NCBI RefSeq assembly: GCF_000224415.1
Contig: NZ_AFXQ01000006.1
Span: 84,366-148,365 of the forward strand
Source: Citricoccus sp. CH26A
GTDB lineage: Bacteria; Actinomycetota; Actinomycetes; Actinomycetales; Micrococcaceae
DNA length: 64,000 nucleotides
Direction: 5' to 3'
Shown here: positions 1 to 6,887 of the stretch, piece by piece
How the letters are laid out: each line of letters opens with the position of its first letter
How positions within the stretch are numbered: position 1 is the first letter of the stretch
Translations under genes and position numbers: made by a program
The notes under the pieces: generated by a model
The model's database searches: none
What the model saw: only the letters and a program-made list of their open reading frames with translations
Told to the model about the DNA's origin: nothing

Positions 1-1
1 C

Positions 2-172
2 GGCGTGCGCGAGCTGCAGGCCGCGGGCCTGGACGTCGCCGCGGTGTCCGGCGTGCTGACCTCCTCGCCGCTGGCCACCGCAGAGGCCCGCGCGGTCCTG
101 TCCGTTCCGGTCATCGACACCTACGCACTCACCGGGGCCGCCGTCTCCACCGCGCTGCTGCCGCGGCACTGA
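2..172 (+). CDS. C-terminal end of an unidentified protein (5' end outside window)
   Basis: An open frame enters from the left edge and stops at TGA 170-172, giving the last 56 residues, which end in LLPRH. The composition (alanine and leucine rich, alternating helix-like and strand-like stretches) and third-position GC are those of a real high-GC coding sequence. I do not recognise the family from this fragment. The next gene starts only 7 bases downstream on the same strand, so the two are probably co-transcribed. Confidence 0.55.
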   Translation, partial: GVRELQAAGLDVAAVSGVLTSSPLATAEARAVLSVPVIDTYALTGAAVSTALLPRH

Positions 173-179
173 GCGCGGG

Positions 180-2042
180 GTGGAGCGCATCACGGCCTCG
201 CGGCCGGTCCCCGGGACGGCCACCACCCATCCCACGTTGGAGGACATCCTGGACACCCCCGACACCACAAAGACCCCCTACGCCGCGGGTCACGCAGCGG
301 ACCTCGAGGACGAGGGCACCGCCGAGGCGACCGGCACGTCCGAGCGGATGCCCACGATCTGGGCGGGCCGGCGCCGCCACCTGCTGGTGATCCTGGTCCT
401 GCTCGGCATCTTCCAGGCAGTGATGGCACTGGTGATGGCGTTCAGCGTGGATGCCCTGCTGGGCGCCCCGGCGCAGTACAACGCCGCCCTGAACTCCGGG
501 ACCGCGCCGGACGGATCGGCCCTGGACCCGGCCGCTGTCGCCGGCGCGCGGCCCCTCGTCCCCTGGCCGCAATTGACCGTCCTGGGCGTGGCCGTGCTCT
601 CCGTCTTCGGTGCACGCTGGGCCGAGCGGGTGGCCGGGGAGGACCTCGGCCAGGACTACGTGTACGAACTGCGCCGCAAGCTCATCGGCACCTCCCTGGC
701 CGGCGCGGGCAACCCCTCCCTCGGGGTGACCATCACCCGGGCCTCCAACGACCTCACCGCGGTGCGCAACTGGGTCTCCCAGGGCATCGTCCCGCTGATG
801 ACCTCCCTGCCCCTGGTGGCGGTGGTGCTGGCCGTGCTGTCCCTGGCCGACTGGCGGGTGGGCCTGGCCGTCGGCCTGCCGATCGTGCTGTTCGGACTCG
901 CCGTGCCCCCGCTGGCCAGGGCGACCTTCACCCGCGCCCGGTACCTGCGCCGCCGTCGGGGCCGGATGTCCGCCCGGATCGCGGACACGGTCCGGGCCGG
1001 TGAGTCCATCCAGGCCGCCGGCGGTGTCCGTCGCGAACTGAACGCGCTGGACCGCGACTCGGGCAAGGTGGTGGGTGCCGCCGTCGCCCGCGCCCGGATC
1101 ACCGGGCTGGTCCGCGCCTCGGCCATCACCGCGGCCTCACTGGCCACCGCGACCGTGGTGGTGCTGGGCGCCCTGGGGATCATCGACGCCGCCGGGGTGG
1201 CCTCGTCCATGACCCTGGTGGGCGTGATGACCACCCCGCTGGGTGACCTGGGGCGCGTGGTGGAGTACCGGCAGAACTACAAGGCCGCCCGCCGCATCCA
1301 GGCCCCGCTGCTCGCCGAGGCGGCAGCACTGGAGAAGGCGGAGAGGGACCGCGAGGAGCGCTGGAAGGACCGCCCCCGGGACCGGCCCGCCTCCGGTCGC
1401 CACGGCCTGAGGATCGGGAACATGGTGGTCCAGGGCCAACGGGTGCCGATGCTCCAGGCCCACGCGGGGGACGTCATCCACGTCCGGTCCGAGGACCCGG
1501 GCCGGGTCCACCCGTTCCTGCTGAACCTGCTCGCGGGGCAGAACACCCCTGCTGCTCCGGGGCAACCGGTGCCGGACCTGGAGATGACCGTGGACGGCTA
1601 CGACTACACCCTGGCCCCGGGCCGCCAGCGCCGCAGGCTGGTGGGCCACGCCTCCGGGAGGGTGCCGCTGGAGCGCGGCACGGTCTCGCGCGCGATCACC
1701 TACCGCAAGCCCGCGGCCACCGACGATCAGGCCGCGCAGGCCCTGGCCCGGGTGGGGCTGGACGAGGTGCTGCCGAGCCTGCCGAAGGGCGCCCGCACGA
1801 GGATCACCAACGGCGGGCACCCGCTCACCGGGTCCCAGATCGCCCGCCTGAAACTGGGCCGGGCGCTGCTGGACGACCCGCCCCTGCTCGTGCTGGACGG
1901 CATCGACACGGACCTGGACGAGGAGGGCCTGCGGTTGTTGCGCCGCGAGCTGGAGGAGTACCCCGGAGTGGTGCTGTTCACCTCGCAGAATCCCGGCAGG
2001 GTGGCCCCCGGCCACCGGGTCTGGACGGTCGACGCGCCCTGA
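180..2042 (+). CDS. ABC-exporter-like membrane protein with degenerate nucleotide-binding domain
   Basis: The protein has 620 residues from a GTG start. Residues about 60-345 resemble the six-helix membrane domain of ABC exporters, including a long cytoplasmic helix region (YELRRKLIG, SARIADTVRAGESIQAAGG). Residues about 400-620 align with an ABC nucleotide-binding domain, but the catalytic motifs are missing. Where Walker A should lie the sequence reads RSEDPGRVH with no GKS/T. A signature-like LTGSQ is kept near residue 549. Walker B reads LLVLDGID, without the catalytic Glu. The H-loop position reads TSQNP, without His. In the exporter family such a subunit can act only as the silent half of a heterodimer or in a non-transport role. 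Any partner would lie upstream, outside the window. Confidence 0.75.
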   Translation: MERITASRPVPGTATTHPTLEDILDTPDTTKTPYAAGHAADLEDEGTAEATGTSERMPTIWAGRRRHLLVILVLLGIFQAVMALVMAFSVDALLGAPAQYNAALNSGTAPDGSALDPAAVAGARPLVPWPQLTVLGVAVLSVFGARWAERVAGEDLGQDYVYELRRKLIGTSLAGAGNPSLGVTITRASNDLTAVRNWVSQGIVPLMTSLPLVAVVLAVLSLADWRVGLAVGLPIVLFGLAVPPLARATFTRARYLRRRRGRMSARIADTVRAGESIQAAGGVRRELNALDRDSGKVVGAAVARARITGLVRASAITAASLATATVVVLGALGIIDAAGVASSMTLVGVMTTPLGDLGRVVEYRQNYKAARRIQAPLLAEAAALEKAERDREERWKDRPRDRPASGRHGLRIGNMVVQGQRVPMLQAHAGDVIHVRSEDPGRVHPFLLNLLAGQNTPAAPGQPVPDLEMTVDGYDYTLAPGRQRRRLVGHASGRVPLERGTVSRAITYRKPAATDDQAAQALARVGLDEVLPSLPKGARTRITNGGHPLTGSQIARLKLGRALLDDPPLLVLDGIDTDLDEEGLRLLRRELEEYPGVVLFTSQNPGRVAPGHRVWTVDAP

Positions 2043-2053
2043 GGGGGGCCACC

Positions 2054-2065
2054 TAGACTGGTCCC
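2054..2065 (+). promoter_or_regulatory. -10 element TAGACT placed for leaderless transcription of the next gene
   Basis: TAGACT at 2054-2059 is followed by 6 bases and then ATG at 2066, so a transcript started at the normal distance from the -10 would begin at or next to the start codon. No Shine-Dalgarno is present. The same arrangement recurs upstream of several genes in this window. Confidence 0.5.
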
Positions 2066-2827
2066 ATGGAATACCTCGTGCCGGCGTTGATCGTCGTGGT
2101 GGTGGGCGCCATCGTGGGCGGTGGGGCCTGGTGGCTCTCCCGCCGCGCGTCCTCCCCGACCCCAGAGTCCGGCGCTGCCGGACAGCGGCGCCGCGGCAGG
2201 CGGTCCCTGGCCGGCCGGGTCAGTTCGGAGAGTGCCCGCGTGGCCTCGGGCCGGCTCGACCAGGAGTCCCACCGGGAGATCTACCGGCTCATCGCCGCGG
2301 GCCGGACCAGCGACGCCGTCATGGCCTACCGCCAGTCCACCGGCCTGGGGACCTTCGAGTCCATGCTGGACGTCCAGGCACTGGCCACCTATCCGCAGAT
2401 GTGGGTCCGCCCCGGGTCCGCCCCGGGCCCGGCATCGGCCCCGGGACCGGCCCCGAGACCGGCCGCGGACGCCGGGCCGGCAGGACAACCCCAGCCGTCG
2501 CCGGCGCAGGACGGCCCGGCGGGGCCGGGGGACTCCGCGACCGAGGAGGCCCCGGACACCACCAACCTCGTGGTGCCCCAGGACTGGCTCACCGACGCGC
2601 TGCCGGCAGATCGGCCCTTCGAGCTGGAAGTGGTCCGCGATGAGACCACGGTGCGGGTCTCCAGCGCGGACCTGCCCCCCTTCCTCCGCGACCAGCTCAC
2701 CGCGATGGTGCGCGACGGCCGCATCGAGGAAGCGGCGCTGGAACTGTCGGCGCACACCGTGCTGACCGCGGAGGAGTCACTGCAGTTCCTGCACATCCTG
2801 CAGCGCGAACAGGGCCAGGACGACTGA
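2066..2827 (+). CDS. Membrane-anchored protein with an L7/L12-like segment
   Basis: The protein has 253 residues. Residues about 5-26 form one N-terminal transmembrane helix followed by arginines, predicting a cytoplasmic body. Residues about 66-105 (IYRLIAAGRTSDAVMAYRQSTGLG...) resemble the C-terminal domain pattern of ribosomal protein L7/L12, in which a short helix, an Ala-Ile/Val pair, and TGLG precede another helix. A Pro/Ala-rich linker (about 113-165) follows, then a second helical region ending in LQFLHILQREQ. Related small membrane proteins with L7/L12-like pieces occur in actinobacteria, but their function is not known to me. It probably has its own leaderless promoter and ends at a strong bidirectional terminator. 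Confidence 0.65.
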   Translation: MEYLVPALIVVVVGAIVGGGAWWLSRRASSPTPESGAAGQRRRGRRSLAGRVSSESARVASGRLDQESHREIYRLIAAGRTSDAVMAYRQSTGLGTFESMLDVQALATYPQMWVRPGSAPGPASAPGPAPRPAADAGPAGQPQPSPAQDGPAGPGDSATEEAPDTTNLVVPQDWLTDALPADRPFELEVVRDETTVRVSSADLPPFLRDQLTAMVRDGRIEEAALELSAHTVLTAEESLQFLHILQREQGQDD

Positions 2828-2837
2828 GGCACACGCG

Positions 2838-2872
2838 AAGGCGCCCGGCCCCTCGAGGGGACCGGGCGCCTT
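2838..2872. terminator. Bidirectional intrinsic terminator
   Basis: A GC-rich hairpin has arms 2838-2848 (AAGGCGCCCGG) and 2862-2872, with the CCCCTCGAGGGG between them extending the stem. It lies between two convergent genes and carries A's on one side and T's on the other. Confidence 0.8.
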
Positions 2873-2887
2873 CATGAGTGGGTCGGG

Positions 2888-3835
2888 TCAGCGACGACGG
2901 GCGTCGCCCTCGCCGTCCACCTCGACGTCCTCGTGCTGGACGGTGCCCGAGACGCGCTCGGTGTCCTGCACGCGGTTCTTGTCCACGGTGACCTTCTCGG
3001 CGGTGGCGGTCTTGTCCACGACCGGCACCTCCTCGCGGGTGGTCACCACGACCTCCTCGTCGCCGGTGTTCCTCAGGGCCTCGGGGGAGTTCGGATCGAT
3101 GGGCTCGCGCTCGACGACGACCTCCTCGCGGGACACGGGGACCTCGACGGTCTCGGTGTCCGTGTAGGTGTGCTTGCGCAACCGCACCTGCCCGGTCTCG
3201 CGGACCTCGGTGCCCACGTCGAGCTGTTCATCGCGCACGACGACCGACTCGCGGTCGGTGCCGGCGCCGTGGGTGTCCGCCCCGCCGGTGCCGGTGGTGT
3301 GGATGCCGCCCTGGCGGTCGGCTCCGCCGGCATCCACATCGCGGTCCAGGTCGGCGGCGGTGTCGTTCGCGTGACCGCGCTGGACACCCAGGCCACCCAC
3401 GCCGCCGGCCGCGGTGCCGCTGGCGGCGGTCCGTCCGACGTCCGGGTCGGTGTCCTGCCGGAGGCCGGTCCCCGCGGCCCGCGGGGAGCCGACGGCGTCA
3501 TCGCCGTGCCGCCCGCCAGCCGGGTAGTCCAGGGAGTAGTACTCGTAGATCCGGCGCTCTTCCTCGGGCGTCAGGGATCCGTCGGCGTCGATGTTCGGGG
3601 CGTCCTTGACGAAGGCCTTGTCGAACGGGACCTGGAGGCCGTCCTGGGACTGGGTGGCCTGGGAGACGGGTACGAAGGTCTCCTTCATCCCGAACAACCC
3701 GGTCTTGACCGTGACGAAGGTGGGCTGGTTGGTCTGGTCGTCCAGGTAGACCTGGCCGACGGACCCGATCTTGTCCCCGTCAGTGCCGTAGACGGTGGCG
3801 TGCTGAAGCTTCTCGACTGAGGTGAAATCCTGCAT
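2888..3835 (-). CDS. PRC-barrel and DUF2382 (YsnF/AvaK-type) stress protein
   Basis: The protein has 315 residues. Residues about 1-95 are a PRC-barrel domain (ATVYGTDGDKIGSVGQVYLDD...PTFVTVKTGLFG). A low-complexity Gly/Asp/Thr/Ala linker follows. The C-terminal third is a DUF2382 domain (LRKHTYTDTETVEVPVSREEVVVEREPID...VVVTTREEVPVVDK). This combination is common in actinobacteria and is linked to general stress responses; the molecular activity is unknown. The start is fixed by the purine-rich AAGGGGAA about 8 bases upstream of ATG. The upstream region carries a weak match to a SigF/SigB-type promoter. Confidence 0.88.
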   Translation of the reverse strand: MQDFTSVEKLQHATVYGTDGDKIGSVGQVYLDDQTNQPTFVTVKTGLFGMKETFVPVSQATQSQDGLQVPFDKAFVKDAPNIDADGSLTPEEERRIYEYYSLDYPAGGRHGDDAVGSPRAAGTGLRQDTDPDVGRTAASGTAAGGVGGLGVQRGHANDTAADLDRDVDAGGADRQGGIHTTGTGGADTHGAGTDRESVVVRDEQLDVGTEVRETGQVRLRKHTYTDTETVEVPVSREEVVVEREPIDPNSPEALRNTGDEEVVVTTREEVPVVDKTATAEKVTVDKNRVQDTERVSGTVQHEDVEVDGEGDARRR

Positions 3836-4190
3836 GGCATGTTCCCCTTACTCGTGGTGTCCGGCATGCGTTCACATGCCTGATGGAGACGCACCTGCCG
3901 GGATGAACCGGCGAGGATTCGGTATCGACCGGTCTCGCCTGTCCGGGTCGCGGAAGCAGGTGGGATACCGACCGAGTGCCTACCCCTGACGCTAGGCACG
4001 CCACCCGGGGGCTTGTCACCTCAAACAGGGAGTTACCAGCCTCTTCAGAGGATCCGCCAAGGTCGCGGACGTCGATGCGGTCGATGCGGAGGTCCCGCGC
4101 GGGAGGCTCCGGATCGTCGACCGGGCGGCGGGAAGGCGGAGGGGTGACTGGGCCCCTGCAGGAGACCCGCAAGGACGGTCGGAACGAGAG
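3836..4190. other. Intergenic region upstream of the PRC-barrel gene
   Basis: About 350 bases hold no convincing gene. On the minus strand GTTT (4026-4023), 16 bases, then GGGTGG (4006-4001) loosely fits the GTTT-N15-17-GGGTAT pattern of SigF/SigB-type stress promoters. It would give a leader of about 160 bases for the PRC-barrel gene. The match is only partial. Confidence 0.3.
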
Positions 4191-4225
4191 ATGCCGCGGG
4201 ACCCGGACAACGGGTCCCGCGGCAT
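4191..4225 (-). terminator. Strong hairpin downstream of tRNA-Ser(GCT)
   Basis: A perfect 14-bp stem (4191-4204 pairing with 4212-4225, loop of 7) lies 6 bases beyond the 3' end of the tRNA gene. It has no clear T tract. Confidence 0.65.
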
Positions 4226-4231
4226 CGCGGG

Positions 4232-4320
4232 CGGAGACGGGGGGATTTGAACCCCCGGCCCAACTTTCGCCGGGCCCTTCATTAGCAGTGAAGTCCATTC
4301 GGCCGCTCTGGCACGTCTCC
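4232..4320 (-). tRNA. tRNA-Ser (anticodon GCT)
   Basis: Eighty-nine bases with acceptor arms GGAGACG/CGTCTCC, an anticodon loop CTGCTAA giving anticodon GCT, a long variable arm (GGGCCCGGCG...GGGCC) typical of class II serine tRNAs, and a T arm with GGTTCAAATCC. No CCA is encoded. Confidence 0.95.
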
Positions 4321-4401
4321 TTCGGCCACCGGCTCGACGGCCGGTAACCCTGCCATGTTAGCCGCCTCGGGCGCTCCGAATCAAAGCGCGCCCCGGCCAG
4401 G

Positions 4402-6798
4402 TCACTGGGCAGGCCCGCCGACGCCTGCGGGATCGGCCGTCCCGGCGTCCTGGCGCACCCCCGGGACCCGGGCGCCGTCACCGACCGACTGCCAGAGGAA
4501 CTCCAACGACCTGGCGTGCATGGCCGCCGCCTGGCGGTTGTCGCTCGCCCCGGCGTGCCCGCCCTCCAGGTCCTCGTGGAACCAGGCGTTGGGCACCCCG
4601 AGGCGCTGCATCCGCGCGGCCATCTTGCGCGCCTGGACCGGACCGACCCGGTCGTCCGAGGTCGCCGTCCACACCAGCAGGTCCGGGTGCCCGGTGCCGT
4701 CTCCGGCCCCGTCCCGGCCCTGCGTCGCGTCCGCCACCGGTTCGTCCAGCAGCAGGTGGTAGGGAGAGAAGGTCCGGATGAACTCCCACTGGTCCGCATC
4801 GTCCGGGTCCCCGTACTCGGCGATCCAGCTGTGCCCGGCGGACAGCACCGTGTACCGGCGCATGTCCAGCAACGGCACCCCGCAGCTCAGGGCGCCGAAC
4901 AGTTCGGGGTACCGGGTGGCCATCACGCCCATGAGCAGCCCTCCGTTCGAGCGTCCCGTGGCCGCCAGGTGGGCGCGGTCGGTGACCCCCCGGTGCACGA
5001 GGTCCCGGGCGACCGCGGCGAAGTCCTCGTAGGCCCGGTGCCGGTTCTCCCGCAGCGCCGCGCGGTGCCAGTCCGGCCCGTACTCACCGCCGCCGCGGAT
5101 GTTGGCGATCACGTGGATCCCGCTCCGTCCGGCGTCGTTGACCCGGGTCAGCCAGCCCAGTCCGTGGACACCGGAGTAGGCCGGCAGCTTGGACGCCAGG
5201 AAGCCGCCGTAGCCGTCCATCAGCACCGGGTGCGTCCCGTCGGCCTCCAGGTCCTCGGGTCCCACCTGGAAGTACGGGACGCGGGTGCCGTCCGCGGACA
5301 CCGCGAAGTACTGCCGCACGCACAGCCCGGTGGCGTCGAAGCGGTGCGGGGCGGTGCGCACGGTCACCAGCGCGGGGACGACGCCGGCCGCACCGGTCCC
5401 CGGGCTCGGGGCGCCCGGCCCGGTCGCCCCGGCCGACGGGGCCGCGGGAAGGACCGCCGGCAGGGTCGCCCGGAGCAGGGTCGGGGGCGTCAGGGCCCCG
5501 GTGGCGGTGATCCACAGGTCGTCGCCGCAGTCCTCGTCCTCGTCGTCGACGGCCCCGACCGAGAGCGTCAGGTAGGGGTCGGCGGGATTGGGGGTCTGCA
5601 GGACCAGGGGCCGGGCGCTCGCGGCGGCATCCGGGGTGCCCAGGAGCGACTGGGGGAGGACCAGGACGGAGGAGGCCACGTGGCGCAGCACCGTCAGCAC
5701 CAGGTGGGACCTCGTCCACGACCAGGAGGACAGGGTGGCTTCCGGGCCGGGCACGAAGGCCGGTTGCGGCTCCTCCGTCCCGTCGAGGAGGCCGGCCACC
5801 GTGCACACGAGCAGGGAGCCGGAGGGATGGCGGACGGTGGTCCCGTCGGGCAGGTGCCGGTCCCAGTCCGATTTCAGGAACAGCACCAGCCACTGCCGGT
5901 GCACGTCCACCTCGGCGTCCTCGGGCACGTCCACGAGCCGCCAGCCCGGCCGCGGTCCCTCGGCCTCCGGGTCCCGCAGCCACGTGGTGGAGCGGTAGAA
6001 GTCGATCGCGTCGATCGCCACGGTGCGTTCCCACCCCGGTGTCGAGTCGTGGCCGCCGAAGGCCGCCACGTGCCCGCGGTCCACCGAGAACACGGTCTGC
6101 GCCTCCTGCAGGGACTGTCCCCGGGCCAGGATCCGCAGCGTGCTGGCGTAGGAGGACTGGGTGGCGTCGCCGGCGTCGGGATCAGGGTCTGTCACGGTGC
6201 CGACCAGCAGGTGGTCCCGGTCGATCCACGACGCCTGGGTCTTGGCCACCGGGAGACTGAAGCCCGGCAGGGACGCATCCGTGCCCGCGGACCGCTCGCC
6301 GTCCCCGGGTCGGCCGTCGGTGGGAACGAACGCCCGGGCGGTCAGGTCGAACTCACGCACGGCGACGGCGTCACCCCCGTCCGGGGACAGGCGCACCAGC
6401 GCGCGGTCCCAGTCCGGGCGCAGCAGCCGGGCACCGGAGAAGACCCAGGGGGTGCCCTCCTCCTCGGCGAGCCGGTCGACGTCCAGCAGCACCTCCCAGT
6501 CGGGGTCCCCGGCCAGGTAGGACTCCCAGTCGGTGCGCCGCCACACCCCGCGGGGGTGTTCGGCGTCCCGCCAGAAGTTGTAGTACATCCCACCGCGCTT
6601 GCTGACGTGGGGGATGCGGTCCGGGGCGTCCAGGACCTCGGTCACCTGGTCGCGCAGGCGGCGGAACCCCTCCGTGTCCAGCTGCGCCTCGGTCCGGGCG
6701 TTCTGCCGGCGCACCCACTCCAGGGGGCGCTCGCCGTGGATGTCCTCGAGCCAGAGGAACTCGTCGTCGGTGCCGGTCACGGGTGGTGTCTTCGCCAT
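4402..6798 (-). CDS. Prolyl oligopeptidase family serine peptidase (S9A)
   Basis: The protein has 798 residues from ATG 6798. The N-terminal part has the hallmark opening of the family (LWLEDIHGERPLEWVRRQN) and a beta-propeller region. The C-terminal alpha/beta-hydrolase domain holds nucleophile Ser in GRSNGGLL near residue 615, Asp in TATSDDRVGP near 715 and His in EGGHAG near 745. The conserved NIRGGGEYGP oxyanion segment is present. The family cleaves short peptides on the carboxyl side of proline or basic residues; no signal peptide is visible, so it is probably cytoplasmic. The frame continues 75 codons upstream without conserved sequence, so the start is set at MAKTPP. A GGAGGG run abuts the ATG with no spacing, so initiation may be unusual. 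Transcribed divergently from the FAD/NAD(P)-binding protein gene. Confidence 0.9.
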   Translation of the reverse strand: MAKTPPVTGTDDEFLWLEDIHGERPLEWVRRQNARTEAQLDTEGFRRLRDQVTEVLDAPDRIPHVSKRGGMYYNFWRDAEHPRGVWRRTDWESYLAGDPDWEVLLDVDRLAEEEGTPWVFSGARLLRPDWDRALVRLSPDGGDAVAVREFDLTARAFVPTDGRPGDGERSAGTDASLPGFSLPVAKTQASWIDRDHLLVGTVTDPDPDAGDATQSSYASTLRILARGQSLQEAQTVFSVDRGHVAAFGGHDSTPGWERTVAIDAIDFYRSTTWLRDPEAEGPRPGWRLVDVPEDAEVDVHRQWLVLFLKSDWDRHLPDGTTVRHPSGSLLVCTVAGLLDGTEEPQPAFVPGPEATLSSWSWTRSHLVLTVLRHVASSVLVLPQSLLGTPDAAASARPLVLQTPNPADPYLTLSVGAVDDEDEDCGDDLWITATGALTPPTLLRATLPAVLPAAPSAGATGPGAPSPGTGAAGVVPALVTVRTAPHRFDATGLCVRQYFAVSADGTRVPYFQVGPEDLEADGTHPVLMDGYGGFLASKLPAYSGVHGLGWLTRVNDAGRSGIHVIANIRGGGEYGPDWHRAALRENRHRAYEDFAAVARDLVHRGVTDRAHLAATGRSNGGLLMGVMATRYPELFGALSCGVPLLDMRRYTVLSAGHSWIAEYGDPDDADQWEFIRTFSPYHLLLDEPVADATQGRDGAGDGTGHPDLLVWTATSDDRVGPVQARKMAARMQRLGVPNAWFHEDLEGGHAGASDNRQAAAMHARSLEFLWQSVGDGARVPGVRQDAGTADPAGVGGPAQ

Positions 6799-6841
6799 CC
6801 CTCCATCAGACCACGGACTGCGTCCGGCCGGGTCCTCCCCC

Positions 6842-6878
6842 CTAGGCTGGGGGACAGCACCCTTCCCGGCCCGAGAGG
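6842..6878 (+). promoter_or_regulatory. Promoter and ribosome-binding site of the FAD/NAD(P)-binding protein gene
   Basis: TAGGCT at 6842-6847 is a -10 candidate. About 34 bases later comes ATG 6888, preceded by the Shine-Dalgarno-like GAGAGGA at 6872-6878. Unlike several neighbours, this gene would have a leader. Confidence 0.4.
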
Positions 6879-6887
6879 ACACCGCCC

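Noticed and set aside
3976..4347. Plus-strand open frame of 123 codons across tRNA-Ser(GCT)
   Set aside because: It runs antisense through the tRNA and its terminator hairpin.
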